From Thermoanaerobaculia bacterium (GTDB lineage Bacteria > Acidobacteriota > Thermoanaerobaculia > Multivoradales > JAHZIX01): DNA of 64,000 nucleotides. Of the stretch, positions 43,270-53,546 are shown piece by piece. The DNA lies in assembly GCA_027069135.1 (NCBI GenBank), contig JALXFE010000181.1:1-64000 (forward strand), in the 5' to 3' direction. Made by a program: the position numbers and the translations under genes. The notes beneath the pieces are model-generated. The model saw nothing but the letters and a program-made list of their open reading frames with translations, was not told where the DNA came from and made no database searches. Each line of letters opens with the position of its first letter. Position 1 is the stretch's first letter.

Positions 43270-45057
43270 TCAGGCCTGGTGCCCTGCGGCCTCCAGTGTC
43301 GGTGCCCGCAAGACCTGGTCGATCGAGAAGCTGCCGGCGCCCCGCCACAAGAGCAAGACGAGGGCAAAGAGCACGAAGACGGCAAATTGCAAATCCTGGT
43401 TGGCGCCGAAGAGTCCTTCCGAGGAATGCACGAAGAAGATGGCCCCGGTCACGACGACGATATTCAGAAACGCCGAAACGCGGGTGACAAAGCCCATCGC
43501 CAGGCAAACACCGCCGACCGCGTGCACGAAGACCACGAACCAGGCCACCAGGTTCTGGGCCTGCCCCAGACCGCCTCCCACCTGGGTCTCGATCGCCGAC
43601 ATATTCATGATGAAGTACACACCCTTGATTGCCAGGGCCACCCCGAGATAGATCCGAAGAAGATCCATGGGCCTCAAGGCAGCGACCAGCTCCGGCAGGG
43701 CCGGTAGGCGGAAGGGCGGCCTTCTCGCCGCTTCCTCGACACCCCGGTCGACCAGCGCCTTCTCGTGCTCCTCCCGAGCTGCAGCTTCGGCTTCCGGGGA
43801 AAACGTCACGAAGAGTGCAAAAAACGAGCACCCGAGGACCAGCACTCCCAAGATCAGCAGGGCTTGCGGCCAGGAGAGGGCCTCGGATCGGAAAAGAAAG
43901 CCGGCGGCTACCGCTCCCATATTTCCCCCGGCACCGACGATACCGGCCACAGAACCCAGCGCCTTCTTGTTGATGAAGGGTACAACGGAGAAGGTGGCTC
44001 CTTCAGACATTTGCACAAAGAGACTGAAGACAATCATCGCACCAATGGCCATAGGCAAGACCGTCAATCGAGAGAACAAGAGCAACATGACGCCTTCGAC
44101 CACAAGGGCGAAAAACAACCAACGGACCCGACCTTTGAGTCCGTAATGGTGGCCGAATTTGTCACCGATAATCCCGCCGGTGGTACGAGCAAAAATGTTC
44201 ATCAAGCCGAAAAGTCCGGCGACCAGACCGGCGGCTTTGAGCCCCAGGTCAAAGTAATCCCGATAGTAGAGAGCCGCGATATTGTTGAGGGTCAGCTCGA
44301 CGCCAAAACAAGCCGCATAGACCACGAAGAGGGCCCAGACGCGGCGGTCCTTCGCCGCTAGAAGGAAAGTGCCATGGGTGTCCTTTCCGGTACGCAACTC
44401 CCCCTTGGCGCGCAGCTCCTTGAAATTCCCGTCCGGCAGATCGGTGGTAAAGAAATAATACGCCAGTCCCGTCAGGAAGCAGACGGCACCCGCGGCTGCC
44501 ATCGAGAAACGCCAGCTCCAGAAGTCACTGTAGCCAAGAGCCACAAAGGCACCGAAGACGAGAGGCATGATCATCTGGGTGACCCCGCCCCCCAGGTTCC
44601 CCCATCCGGCCGACGTCGCGTTGGCAGTACCGACAACATTGGGAGCGAACATTACCGACGTGTGGTACTGAGTGATGACGAACGAGGCTCCGATCACACC
44701 GATTCCCAGACGAAAGAGCAAGAAGGATTCGTAACTATCCGCAAAACCGATACCCATCACCGGCAGGGAACCAAAAAGCAACAAAAAGGTATAGGAGAGC
44801 CGCGGTCCGATCCGGTCACAGAGCCAGCCGATGAACAGTCGGGCGAGAATGGTAATCGCCACCGAGGCGATGATCGTATTGCCGATCTGGGTCTTGGTCA
44901 GATTCAGCTCATCCCGAACCACGACCATCAGAGGAGCTATTCCGAACCAGGCAAAGAAACAGAGAAAAAAAGCGAACCAACTCATATGGAACGCCCGCAT
45001 GGGGCGAGTCGCAAGACTGAACAATCTAATTTGTGTAGCCTTATTTTGGATTTCCAT
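43270..45057 (-). CDS. narK: NarK-type nitrate/nitrite transporter fused to DoxX domain
   Basis: A 595-residue membrane fusion. Residues 1 to about 430 are a major-facilitator nitrate transporter of the NarK family with twelve membrane segments and the nitrate signatures GIGVIGASFVITQYHTS and ATSAGWGNLGGGVTQ. After a charged linker, residues about 455-590 form a DoxX-like four-helix membrane domain (MDLLRIYLGVALAIKGVYF, AVGGVCLAMGFVTRVSAF, FALVLLLWRGAGSFSID). DoxX was first seen in thiosulfate:quinone oxidoreductase, and elsewhere is a quinone- or redox-linked membrane protein. It lies 83 bases after actF and ends the nitrate/ACIII gene run. AAGGAAAA serves as ribosome-binding site. Confidence 0.9.
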   Translation of the reverse strand: MEIQNKATQIRLFSLATRPMRAFHMSWFAFFLCFFAWFGIAPLMVVVRDELNLTKTQIGNTIIASVAITILARLFIGWLCDRIGPRLSYTFLLLFGSLPVMGIGFADSYESFLLFRLGIGVIGASFVITQYHTSVMFAPNVVGTANATSAGWGNLGGGVTQMIMPLVFGAFVALGYSDFWSWRFSMAAAGAVCFLTGLAYYFFTTDLPDGNFKELRAKGELRTGKDTHGTFLLAAKDRRVWALFVVYAACFGVELTLNNIAALYYRDYFDLGLKAAGLVAGLFGLMNIFARTTGGIIGDKFGHHYGLKGRVRWLFFALVVEGVMLLLFSRLTVLPMAIGAMIVFSLFVQMSEGATFSVVPFINKKALGSVAGIVGAGGNMGAVAAGFLFRSEALSWPQALLILGVLVLGCSFFALFVTFSPEAEAAAREEHEKALVDRGVEEAARRPPFRLPALPELVAALRPMDLLRIYLGVALAIKGVYFIMNMSAIETQVGGGLGQAQNLVAWFVVFVHAVGGVCLAMGFVTRVSAFLNIVVVTGAIFFVHSSEGLFGANQDLQFAVFVLFALVLLLWRGAGSFSIDQVLRAPTLEAAGHQA

Positions 45058-45140
45058 CGAAGTTTTCCTTGAGGCGTAGTCTTAGAGACCACCCCTATCC
45101 TCCGGGTGGCAGACTCGCGGGTGTCCGAGTTTTGATTCCT

Positions 45141-46316
45141 TTAACTGTGGTAATGGAGACTCTCTGCCAGATACGGATCTCGCTGCGGCACCAGGGGAGC
45201 GCGCTGCAATTGGCGTAGGGAAACGATGAAGAGGAGGGCCACGATCAAAACACCGGCACCGACCTCTGCCAAACCGAAAAAGGGTGCCTCTCCAACTACC
45301 GGAGGGAGTATTTCGACGAGGAGATCCAGGGCGTGGCCGATGAGGACCACCATCGAAACGCGAGCCAGGATCACGTGGTTGCGCTTGGGTCGCCTCGGCA
45401 TCAGGACGAAGAAGGGAACGACCCAATTGAGCAGGACGCTCGCGAGGATCATCGGTCCCCAGCCCAGGGATATCCTATCCGTGAAGTAAACCGCTTCCTC
45501 GGCGAGATTGGCGTACCAGATCAACATCGCCTGGGAGAACCAGATGTACATCCAGAAGGTCGACATGGCGAAGAGCAGCTTTCCGAGATCGTAAAGATGC
45601 TCCTTGTTGACCAACGGCGAACCTCGATGGGCCAGCCAGGCGGCCAGAAGGACCACCGCGGCGAGACCGGCGACGAAGAGGTTGGCGAATTGGTAGACCC
45701 CCCACATGGTGCTGAACCAAAGCGGCTCGAGGGATTGGAGCCAATCGATCGAGGCCAGGGTCAGGGTTACCGAGCCCAGGAGGAGGAAGGCCGCTGCCAG
45801 TCCCCGCCCGGATCGCGGCACGGCCTCGGAGGAACCCTCCCCTCGGCGCAAGGCGTTACGCCGAATCGCCCGGCCGAAGAGGAAAAAGATCAACAGGTAG
45901 GCCACCGAGCGCAGGTAGAAGAAACCCGGCTGGAGCCACAGACCTTTGAAGCCCGAAGCGTCTGAGCCCTCCGGCAACCACGAGTAGAGCTGCGGCCCGC
46001 CGGCCACGATGGCGAAGAGGACGATGACGGAACCGACGGGAATCAGGCCCATCATCGCTTCCGGGATCCGGCGGAAAGCCGTGGCCCAACTCGCATCCGC
46101 CGCGTCGTGGACGGCGACAAAATAGAGCCCGGCGAGCCCCAGCCCCAGCAGGCTGATGCCGCAGAAGAGCACGCTGGCCCAACCCCGCTGGGGATCTATC
46201 AGGAAACCGAGAAGGAGACTCACGAAGCCAAGGCCGGCGAGCCAGGAAAAGGCCTGGCTCGAGAGCCCCGAGACTCGAGCTTTGCTCCCGGGAAATGAGT
46301 CGGCTCGTGCGGTCAT
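45141..46316 (-). CDS. actF: Alternative complex III subunit ActF
   Basis: A 391-residue integral membrane subunit of the quinol:cytochrome c oxidoreductase ACIII, with about ten transmembrane helices. It resembles ActF in length, helix count and gene position (directly after actE, 4-base overlap), and its loops HDAADASWATAFRRIPEAMM and AQAMLIWYANLAEEAVYF match the family's conserved quinone-side regions (quoted parts only). ActF is related to ActC but lacks its full quinone site in solved structures. Confidence 0.88.
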   Translation of the reverse strand: MTARADSFPGSKARVSGLSSQAFSWLAGLGFVSLLLGFLIDPQRGWASVLFCGISLLGLGLAGLYFVAVHDAADASWATAFRRIPEAMMGLIPVGSVIVLFAIVAGGPQLYSWLPEGSDASGFKGLWLQPGFFYLRSVAYLLIFFLFGRAIRRNALRRGEGSSEAVPRSGRGLAAAFLLLGSVTLTLASIDWLQSLEPLWFSTMWGVYQFANLFVAGLAAVVLLAAWLAHRGSPLVNKEHLYDLGKLLFAMSTFWMYIWFSQAMLIWYANLAEEAVYFTDRISLGWGPMILASVLLNWVVPFFVLMPRRPKRNHVILARVSMVVLIGHALDLLVEILPPVVGEAPFFGLAEVGAGVLIVALLFIVSLRQLQRAPLVPQRDPYLAESLHYHS

Positions 46317-47032
46317 CGTCCACCTCCTTGGACCGAGGCTGCCGCGACCGCGGGGACCGGGGCAGCCTCATCAGAGACCGTGCTTTCAGTAGGTGCCAGT
46401 ACAGGTGCCAGTGCCGGGGCCAGTACAGGTGCCAATGCAGGGGCAGGTGCAGGCACGAGTGCGGCCGCGGCCTGCAACTGCCGAATTCGTAGAATGGCTC
46501 GCCAACGGTCGAGACGGTCGATCTGGGAGGCATGGCCGGGCATATTGCCCTGGCCAAAGGTGGCGATGTGGAAAAGTTGTCCGTCGCTCAGCTCGAGGGC
46601 ATGAGGAGCCAGGAGGGACGGTGGCGCCGGGAAACCCCGCTGGGCCACCGGACCGTTTCCTTCGCCCCCGGGGCCATGGCAGACCTGACAGTAGGTCCGG
46701 AAGATCTCCCCGCCGCGCTCGAGCTGAGCCTCGGCGTCGTCCGCCAGCGGGTTGATCAGCTCCCGGGCCGCCTGCGCTGCGCCCTCCGGCCCGGGCTCGA
46801 GATGCAATGGCATTCGACCCCGGGCGATGGTGCCCAGAATCGGCCTCTGCTCCACCTTGCCGCTGGGGAGCGCCGGCGTCTGCGAGAAAGACTCCGCGGC
46901 CACCGGGAAGATCATCTCCGGAAGATATTCATAGGCTCTCAAATCCGGCCGCTGCTCCAATCCATAGGCCAAGGCGACGATCCCTACGAGAACCATCAGA
47001 AGAACGAAGTTGAGCACACCACGGTTTCTCAT
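46313..47032 (-). CDS. actE: Alternative complex III mono-haem cytochrome c subunit ActE
   Basis: A 239-residue subunit with an N-terminal membrane anchor or signal (VLNFVLLMVLVGIVALAYGL) and one haem c motif YCQVCHGPGGEGNG, with the axial Met in QGNMPGHA. ActE relays electrons out of ACIII. The start at 47032 overlaps the actD stop (ATGA). The last 60 residues are an Ala/Pro-rich low-complexity tail (repeats of ALAPV) encoded by an imperfect GTGCC-rich repeat, which is not usual for ActE. Confidence 0.9.
   Translation of the reverse strand: MRNRGVLNFVLLMVLVGIVALAYGLEQRPDLRAYEYLPEMIFPVAAESFSQTPALPSGKVEQRPILGTIARGRMPLHLEPGPEGAAQAARELINPLADDAEAQLERGGEIFRTYCQVCHGPGGEGNGPVAQRGFPAPPSLLAPHALELSDGQLFHIATFGQGNMPGHASQIDRLDRWRAILRIRQLQAAAALVPAPAPALAPVLAPALAPVLAPTESTVSDEAAPVPAVAAASVQGGGR
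46388..46462 (-). repeat. Imperfect repeat encoding Ala/Pro tail of ActE
   Basis: Degenerate units of GGTGCCAGTACA and GGGGCAGGTGCA on the plus strand, inside actE. They encode alternating Ala-Pro-Val/Leu on the minus strand. Confidence 0.6.
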
Positions 47033-47592
47033 TTCAGCCACCTCATGGCCACCGCCGGGCGGCGCCGGGGGATGGCCGGGGGATCGATCAACTTCCAATC
47101 GGTAGCTCCATGGAGCTGGCTGATTTCCTCCGCCCGAGACCCATCGAAGCTCTGGTCCGCGGCCCGGAGGACCACGGCGAAACAATCATCGGTCACCCCA
47201 TCGAGATGGGGGAAAGCCCGCTTGCCGGGATAGAGCCGGCTGATCAGGAAGAACGCGACGACCGAGCCCAGGCCCGCGGCCAAAACGCCGACCTCAAACA
47301 TTACCGGCACGAAGGCCGGGGTCGAGGCAAATGGCTTGCCGCCGACGTTGAGGGGCCAATCGACCACCGAGACCCATTGTTGAAACCCCATCATCAACGC
47401 CGCGCCACCCAATCCCAGGACAGCACAAACCCAACCCAATCGGGTGCGGCGAACCCCCGCCGCCTCGTCGAGGCCGTGGACGGCATAGGGGGTGTAGGCG
47501 TCCTCGATCTCGAAACCGTCCGCGCGGAATTCCTCTACCGCTCCCAGGAGATCTTCTTCCCGCCCAAAGACGGCTTGAAAATGCCGACTCAT
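47029..47592 (-). CDS. actD: Alternative complex III subunit ActD
   Basis: A 187-residue subunit (DUF3341 family) with a soluble N-terminal ferredoxin-like part (AVFGREEDLLGAVEEFRADG, EDAYTPYAVHGLDEA) and two membrane helices (about 55-75 and 95-120). It starts three bases after actC and overlaps actE by four. In ACIII structures it forms part of the membrane module. Confidence 0.9.
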   Translation of the reverse strand: MSRHFQAVFGREEDLLGAVEEFRADGFEIEDAYTPYAVHGLDEAAGVRRTRLGWVCAVLGLGGAALMMGFQQWVSVVDWPLNVGGKPFASTPAFVPVMFEVGVLAAGLGSVVAFFLISRLYPGKRAFPHLDGVTDDCFAVVLRAADQSFDGSRAEEISQLHGATDWKLIDPPAIPRRRPAVAMRWLK

Positions 47593-47595
47593 GTC

Positions 47596-49008
47596 TTAGG
47601 CCCCCCCACTCTTTGAGTTTGCGCCGACTCTCGGGCCCGGCGCCCGGCTGGGTCGACCGATCCCCAGGACTCCCTTGACTTCCGCCATGGCGATCACCGG
47701 CAGGAAGCGACAGAAGAGCAAGAAACACGTGAAGAAGAGACCGAAGCTCCCCAACAGGGTCGCGACCTCGACGGAGGTCGGTGCGTAGCTCGCCCAGCTG
47801 GAAGGCAGAAAGTCTCGATGGAGAGAGGTCACGATGATCACGAAACGCTCGAACCACATCCCGATATTGATGAAGATCGTCGCGATGAACACCACGGTCA
47901 GATTTCGCCGAAAACGTCGGAACCAGAAGAGTTGGGGCACCAGGACGTTGCAACTCACCATGATCCAATAGGACCAGGCCATGGGCCCCAAGGCTCGGTT
48001 CAGAAAAACGAAGCGTTCATACTCGGAGCCTGAGTAGAGGGCTGTGAAGAACTCCGTGCCATAGGCCAGCATCACCATCCCGGAAGTCACCAGAACCAGC
48101 TTGGTCATGGCGTCGATATGGTTGAGGGTCAGATACTCCTCGATGCGCATCGTCTTGCGAGCGATAATCATCAAGGTGAGGACCATCGACATCCCCGAGA
48201 AAATGGCCCCGGCGACGAAGTAGGGGGGGAAGATCGTGGCGTGCCAGCCGGGCAAGACCGAAGTGGCAAAATCGAAGCTGACGATCGAATGCACTGACAA
48301 CACCAGGGGGGTGGCCAGACCGGCGAGCAGGAGATAGACCACCTCATAGCGGTGCCAGGTGCGCATCGAGCCGTTCCAACCGAAGCTCATCACCCGGAAG
48401 GCCTTCTTGCGCCAACCCTTGCGGAAGCGATCCCGCAGAGTGGCCAGGTCGGGAATCAGACCGAAGTACCAGAAGACCGCCGAGATGGTGAAGTAGACGC
48501 TGATCGCGAAGACATCCCAGAGCAGCGGAGACCGGAAGTTCACCCACAGACTGCCTCGGGTGTTGGGAAAAGGCAGCATCCAGAACGCCAGCCAGGGCCG
48601 CCCCATATGGATCACCGGAAAGATGCCGGCGCACATCACGGCGAAAAGGGTCATGGCTTCGGCGGCCCGGTTGACCGAGGTGCGCCATCGCTGGCGCAGC
48701 AAGAAGAGAACCGCCGAGATGAGCGTGCCCGCGTGGCCGATGCCGACCCAGAAGACGAAATTGGTGATGTCGAAGGCCCAACCGATGGTCCGGTTCAACC
48801 CCCAGGTACCGATTCCCGTGGCGATCTGATAGCTCACGGCGGCCGCCCCGAGGCAGAGAAACGCCGCCGACACCAGGAAGGCTCCCCACCAGAGGGGAGT
48901 GGCTTTCCCCTCGAGAGGCCGACTGACGTCGGCGGTGACCTGTCCGGGAGTCTTCGAGCCGGCGATCAGCGGCACTCGAAGGGGCTTGTCAAGCGTGAGG
49001 GTCGGCAT
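47596..49008 (-). CDS. actC: Alternative complex III quinol-binding subunit ActC (NrfD family)
   Basis: A 470-residue NrfD/PsrC-like protein with ten membrane helices. It carries the quinol-oxidising site in ACIII. Conserved features include [19 protein letters not shown] and the long [15 protein letters not shown] stretch. It overlaps actB by 20 bases. Confidence 0.93.
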   Translation of the reverse strand: MPTLTLDKPLRVPLIAGSKTPGQVTADVSRPLEGKATPLWWGAFLVSAAFLCLGAAAVSYQIATGIGTWGLNRTIGWAFDITNFVFWVGIGHAGTLISAVLFLLRQRWRTSVNRAAEAMTLFAVMCAGIFPVIHMGRPWLAFWMLPFPNTRGSLWVNFRSPLLWDVFAISVYFTISAVFWYFGLIPDLATLRDRFRKGWRKKAFRVMSFGWNGSMRTWHRYEVVYLLLAGLATPLVLSVHSIVSFDFATSVLPGWHATIFPPYFVAGAIFSGMSMVLTLMIIARKTMRIEEYLTLNHIDAMTKLVLVTSGMVMLAYGTEFFTALYSGSEYERFVFLNRALGPMAWSYWIMVSCNVLVPQLFWFRRFRRNLTVVFIATIFINIGMWFERFVIIVTSLHRDFLPSSWASYAPTSVEVATLLGSFGLFFTCFLLFCRFLPVIAMAEVKGVLGIGRPSRAPGPRVGANSKSGGA

Positions 49009-52000
49009 GGCCCATCTCCTCTTCCGGTCGATTGCGAATGAGCCGTCTGTACCCTACCGACGGCTCGATGTTGAGCTCTTCGAAGAGCCGGTAGTGGCGG
49101 GGATCGGCAACCGCCTGGGCGATTTCGCTTTGGGGATCCGCGAGATCGCCGAAGACGATGGCCCCCGCCGGGCAACTTTGTTGGCAGGCGGTCTTGACCG
49201 CATCGACCGCGAGCTCCTCGCGACGAGCTTTGGCCGAGATCTTGGCCTCCTGGATGCGCTGCACGCAGAAGGAACACTTCTCCATCACCCCGCGGGAACG
49301 TACCGTCACGTCGGGATTCAGGACCAAATTGGCGGTAGCGTCCTCGTGCGCGTACTTGAACCAATTGAAGCGACGCACCTTGAAAGGACAGTTGTTGGCG
49401 CAGTAGCGGGTACCCACACAGCGGTTGTAAATCTGCTGATTGAGGCCTTCCTCGCTATGTACCGTGGCGAGAACCGGGCAAACGGTCTCACATGGGGCGT
49501 TGTCACAGTGGTGACAGAGCATCGGCTGGTGGGCGACCTCGAGGTTCTCGCCCTCCTGGGAGTAATAGCGATCGATGCGCATCCAATAGAGATCGCGGCG
49601 GCGCCGGACCTCGTCGCGGCCTACCACCGGCACGTTGTTCTCGACCTGGCAGGCCAAGACGCAAGCCGAGCAGCCCGTACAGGCGGTCAGATCGATGGCC
49701 ATCCCCCAATGGTGCTGCCCCAGGGGGAACTCCTGCCAAAGATCCGCCTCCGGGAAATGACCATGGGGCTTTCCGGCGCTGCGATCCTCCGTGTAGGCGG
49801 CGAGCGACGCCTGCTGGATGATCGGCCGCGGATGCCCATCGGCAGGACGCAACTTTTCGGGGACTTCCCGGTCGTCGTAGACCTGGCTCCGGGCCAACCG
49901 CTGATGTCCGGCGACGGCTGTGACCTCCACCCCGTGGACGACGGGGGTAAGCTGCCCGCTGCCTGGATCCAACCAATCTGAAACTCGGCTGCCGACCGTC
50001 CCACCGGCCTCGACCGTGGGCTCGCTCTCGAGCCAGAGAGGGCCGACCTGAGCGAAGCGGTCGGTCCCGAGGCGGCCGTAGCCCTGGGCGAGAGCCACCA
50101 CCGCGCCGTGTTGCCCGGGCTGCAACAAGGCCGGCAGGACGAGATCCTCCCCGCCCCCGGCTTTGGAGATCTTTACCAAGTCTCCCTCTTCCACACCGAG
50201 CTCCGCCGCCGTCGCCGGAGCAAGACTCGCGTAGTTGTCCCAACTGACCTTGGTCACCGGATCCGGCAACTCCTGCAGCCAGGCGTTATGGGCGTGCCGG
50301 CCATCGAGCATAGCGACCTTCGGGTAAAGGATGAGGGAAAGGCCGTCCCGGTGAGTTCCGCCACCAGCCTCCTCGGTGACGAGCTCGAGAGCCGAGCCAT
50401 CGAAGGGGCCGACCTCGAAGGCCGGCCGCCGGACCTCGACGTAGCCATCGTGCAAAGCCCCGTCCCAGAATTTCTCGAAGGCCATGCTCTCGGAAGCCAT
50501 GCTCTCGGAAGCCATACTCTCGGAAGCTACAGTCGAAGAAGACGAATCCGGGGAGAGGCTGGCCGAGGCTAGGGGCAGGATCTCTCGCTTCCAGACTTCC
50601 CGCAGCCAGTCCAGCTCGGCTTTCGGCTCTCCGTTCCAGGTCAGGAGAGTTCGGGCGAAGCCTCGCGTCTCTCCGAGGGGCCGGATCAACGGCTGGGTCA
50701 GGCTGAGCTTCCCCCGGACCGGCTCGGCATCCCGCCAATCCTCGAGAAAATGAGGCTCCGGACAAATCGCCGTCGACGCGCTGGCGGTCTCGTCGCGGCT
50801 CCGGGCGAAGCTCACGGAGAGGGGGACCTTGCGGATCTGTGCCGCCAGCTCCTCACCGCCGGGAAGGTCATAGACCGGGTTGACACCGCGCATGAGGAGC
50901 ACTTCCACCTGGCCAGAGGCCAGCTCCCGACGCAGGCCGGCAAGGGCGCCATCGTCTCCCATCCTCTGGAGGGAAGGGTGCTCCAGGTCCAGACTATTCC
51001 CGTAGTTGCCCAGTAGGTGATTGATCAGGTTGCAGAGGATCTGAGTCGAGAGATCCTGGCTTCCGCAAAGGACCAAGGAATGGCCTCGCGCTTTCGAGAG
51101 CCGCTCGGCCATCGCCACGACCGGTGGCGGTGCGTTCCCCGCCGGTGGCTTCAGCTGCGCAAGACCCTCGCCGAAGTGGGCCCCCAGCTCGGCGGCCAGA
51201 TGGCCCATCCAGGAGGCCATCTCCGCCGGATGGATCGCATGCCGCTCATCCGCGTTGCTACCGGTCAAGGACAGCCGCGACTCGATCTGCAGATGGTAGG
51301 ACATAAGCGGCGGCTCGCCGGAGAGATCCCTTGCCTTGCGATAGCCGGCGGTAAACTCCACCGGCGAGATCCAGGTGGCCAGGAAGTCCGCATCGAAGCT
51401 CACCAAGACGTCGGCGGCATCGATTCGGTAGCGGGGTAAGACCCTTCGGCCGTGGGTGGCGGCATGAGCGTCGAGGATCGCCGATGTCGACAAGGGATCG
51501 TAGACAACGTGTTGGAAGTCCTCGAAACGCTCGCCAAAACGGGCTATGGCCGCGAGCTCACTGGGACTGTGCAGGGTCTCCGTCAGCAAGCGCACCGACC
51601 GGCCGCTGGCCGCAGCCGCATTCAAGGCTGCCTCGATCTCGGTGTCGAGCTTCTCCCAGGTCGTCGCTTCCCCCCGCCACCATGGCTTCAGGAGACGTTG
51701 GGAATCGTAAAGCTCCAGAAGGCTTGCCTGACCGACGGCGCAAAGACCGCCCTGGGACAGGCTGTGGAGGGAATTGCCCTCCAATTTCAGCGGCCGGCCG
51801 TCCCGGCTTCTCACCACGGCTCCGCAGGCGGCGGTGCAAGCACCGCAAGTGGAGGCGTACCAACTCGAGCGGCCCGGTACCATCTCCGGAGTCCCCTCGA
51901 GAAGCGGTACGGCCTCCGGTACCGGCCCCCGGGTACACCCCATCGCCGTACCGGCAACCAAGAACCCGCTGGCCTTGAGGAAGTCCCGGCGCCCAAAGCC

Positions 52001-52144
52001 TGCGCTGACACTGTCTTCTTTACTTGGAGCCTTCTTACTTGGAGCCTTCTTACTTCGAGCTTTCTTGCTTCGACCTGGCACATCACCCTCGGAGACATCT
52101 ATCCCGACGGCTTTAAGGTCGTCTCTGCTTCCCATGTTGGACAT
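48989..52144 (-). CDS. actB: Alternative complex III iron-sulfur subunit ActB
   Basis: A 1051-residue periplasmic iron-sulfur subunit. A Lys-rich N-terminus leads to a Tat signal ([20 protein letters not shown]). Residues about 85-700 resemble a molybdopterin-oxidoreductase large subunit without cofactor, as in other ActB. The C-terminal part is a ferredoxin-like subunit with four Cys clusters: [38 protein letters not shown] and CSFCVQRI...CQQSCPAG, for three [4Fe-4S] and one [3Fe-4S] centre. ATG 52144 is chosen because GAGG lies upstream. Two in-frame microrepeats are present (listed). Confidence 0.92.
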   Translation of the reverse strand: MSNMGSRDDLKAVGIDVSEGDVPGRSKKARSKKAPSKKAPSKEDSVSAGFGRRDFLKASGFLVAGTAMGCTRGPVPEAVPLLEGTPEMVPGRSSWYASTCGACTAACGAVVRSRDGRPLKLEGNSLHSLSQGGLCAVGQASLLELYDSQRLLKPWWRGEATTWEKLDTEIEAALNAAAASGRSVRLLTETLHSPSELAAIARFGERFEDFQHVVYDPLSTSAILDAHAATHGRRVLPRYRIDAADVLVSFDADFLATWISPVEFTAGYRKARDLSGEPPLMSYHLQIESRLSLTGSNADERHAIHPAEMASWMGHLAAELGAHFGEGLAQLKPPAGNAPPPVVAMAERLSKARGHSLVLCGSQDLSTQILCNLINHLLGNYGNSLDLEHPSLQRMGDDGALAGLRRELASGQVEVLLMRGVNPVYDLPGGEELAAQIRKVPLSVSFARSRDETASASTAICPEPHFLEDWRDAEPVRGKLSLTQPLIRPLGETRGFARTLLTWNGEPKAELDWLREVWKREILPLASASLSPDSSSSTVASESMASESMASESMAFEKFWDGALHDGYVEVRRPAFEVGPFDGSALELVTEEAGGGTHRDGLSLILYPKVAMLDGRHAHNAWLQELPDPVTKVSWDNYASLAPATAAELGVEEGDLVKISKAGGGEDLVLPALLQPGQHGAVVALAQGYGRLGTDRFAQVGPLWLESEPTVEAGGTVGSRVSDWLDPGSGQLTPVVHGVEVTAVAGHQRLARSQVYDDREVPEKLRPADGHPRPIIQQASLAAYTEDRSAGKPHGHFPEADLWQEFPLGQHHWGMAIDLTACTGCSACVLACQVENNVPVVGRDEVRRRRDLYWMRIDRYYSQEGENLEVAHQPMLCHHCDNAPCETVCPVLATVHSEEGLNQQIYNRCVGTRYCANNCPFKVRRFNWFKYAHEDATANLVLNPDVTVRSRGVMEKCSFCVQRIQEAKISAKARREELAVDAVKTACQQSCPAGAIVFGDLADPQSEIAQAVADPRHYRLFEELNIEPSVGYRRLIRNRPEEEMGHADPHA
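50481..50525 (-). repeat. Three 15-base tandem repeats inside actB
   Basis: Three consecutive 15-base units (plus strand GCCATGCTCTCGGAA, the third with one change). They encode SESMA repeats in a linker of ActB. The length is a multiple of three, so the frame is kept. Confidence 0.85.
52014..52076 (-). repeat. 15-base tandem repeats in the ActB N-terminus
   Basis: About four degenerate copies of a 15-base unit (plus strand CTTCTTACTTGGAGC) encoding [10 protein letters not shown] repeats before the Tat motif. It makes an unusually basic n-region. Confidence 0.7.
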
Positions 52145-52151
52145 CACAACC

Positions 52152-52805
52152 TCAGTAATGACAGCTCACGCAATCGGTTGAAGCCACGGGATTCCCCGCG
52201 TCCCCCCCACTTGTGAAGGGATCGCGATGGCAATCGATACACCATCCCATCGACAGGTCTTCCATCTGGCGAACCCGCTCCATGGTCTCGATGGGGCCGT
52301 GACACTTTTGGCATTGAACACCCGCCGCGATATGAGGCCGATGATCGAAGTAGACGAAATCCGGAAGTTGATGAATCCGCGCCCAGCGGATCGCCTGGGG
52401 CTCCCCATCCGCTGAGGGCTCAAGATTCTCGTCGAGGGCCAGGGCCTGGTAGAGCTTGGCCAGCTCCGGCGAGGTCACCCGCAAGGGCTCCCGCCCTTCC
52501 TCCTTAGCCGCCAACTCCTCCGCTCGGACAGCGGAACGCGGCGCCCGGATAAACTTGTGACAATTCATGCAGACACCGGCCGACGGAATGCCGGCGTAGC
52601 GACTGCGCTGGGCCCCGGAATGACAATATTGGCAGTCGATCTGGAGCTCACCGGCGTGTAGCCGGTGGGAGTAGGCCAGCGGCTGCACGGGCTCATAGCC
52701 CCGGTTGTTACCCGGGCCGCGAAGCTGGGCAAACCGCGGCACCGTCGCCAGAGCTGCCAGGGCGATACCGACGACCAGAATGAGGGTCAAGACTCGCGCA
52801 CGCAT
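52152..52805 (-). CDS. actA: Alternative complex III penta-haem cytochrome c subunit ActA
   Basis: A 217-residue c-type cytochrome with an N-terminal membrane anchor (LTLILVVGIALAALATV). Five haem motifs: CQYCH, CMNCH, CQKCH, CIDCH and the very C-terminal CVSCH. Five haems is the ActA number. It starts 30 bases after narI and ends seven before actB. The ATG at 52805 has GGAG nine bases upstream; an in-frame GTG at 52820 is an alternative. Confidence 0.92.
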   Translation of the reverse strand: MRARVLTLILVVGIALAALATVPRFAQLRGPGNNRGYEPVQPLAYSHRLHAGELQIDCQYCHSGAQRSRYAGIPSAGVCMNCHKFIRAPRSAVRAEELAAKEEGREPLRVTSPELAKLYQALALDENLEPSADGEPQAIRWARIHQLPDFVYFDHRPHIAAGVQCQKCHGPIETMERVRQMEDLSMGWCIDCHRDPFTSGGDAGNPVASTDCVSCHY

Positions 52806-52835
52806 CCTTTTGGGCTCCACCTTGTATTAAAGGAC

Positions 52836-53546
52836 TTATCGTTCGATCAGCCGGGCCGTTCTCGGATCCCGATTCCAACGCACCACCTGGCGCTTTCGCC
52901 AAAGGTAGGGATTGGGAACCACCAGGATGTGAACGAGCCGGGTGAACGGAAAGAAACCGATCAATAACCAGGCGTTGAGCATGTGTAGCTTCACAACCCA
53001 GGGCAAGGCCGCCACCCAAGACACTTCCGGGCTGAGCTTGGCGAGGGACCACAGATACGGGCTCGCTGTCGCGGCGAACCAGGACGACCCCCAGGGGTAG
53101 GAAACCGCCACGTAAACACCGCTCGCCAGCTGGAAGAGCAAGAGCGCATAGAGCACCCAATCTGCCTTCGAGGTGACCCGCAGGAGCTTGCTGCTCGACC
53201 GCCGCCGGGCCAAGATAGCCAACAGACCGACGAGGGTCATCGCCCCGAAGGCCAGCGCCGTAATCTCTAAGATATAGAGCCGCAGGGGGCGAGCGTTCCA
53301 GGCCAAGATACTGCGAGGCACGAGAAACGCGACGGCATGTCCGGCCAGCACCGTCAGAATTCCATAATGGAAGGGCACCATTCCCCAGAAATGCTGCTTA
53401 TTCTCGAGGAATTGTGATGAGAGGCTCGAATAGCTGAAGCTCTCCGCACGATAGCGATAAATCGTGCCGAGAAAAAACAGTACCAAAGCCACATAGGGAA
53501 CCGCTACGAAGAGCAGTTGATCGAGGTAGTGAGAGAGCTGTGTCAT
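52836..53546 (-). CDS. narI: Respiratory nitrate reductase gamma subunit NarI
   Basis: A 236-residue di-haem b membrane subunit with five helices. It oxidises quinol and passes electrons to NarH. Haem-binding His lie in FHYGILTVLAGHAVAF and KLHMLNAWLLIGFFPFTRLVH (quoted in part as KLHMLNAWL and PFTRLVH). It overlaps narJ by four bases. Confidence 0.94.
   Translation of the reverse strand: MTQLSHYLDQLLFVAVPYVALVLFFLGTIYRYRAESFSYSSLSSQFLENKQHFWGMVPFHYGILTVLAGHAVAFLVPRSILAWNARPLRLYILEITALAFGAMTLVGLLAILARRRSSSKLLRVTSKADWVLYALLLFQLASGVYVAVSYPWGSSWFAATASPYLWSLAKLSPEVSWVAALPWVVKLHMLNAWLLIGFFPFTRLVHILVVPNPYLWRKRQVVRWNRDPRTARLIER

Noticed and set aside
50481-50525. CRISPR-like array
   Set aside because: The units are 15 bases, directly adjacent without spacers, and in frame inside actB.
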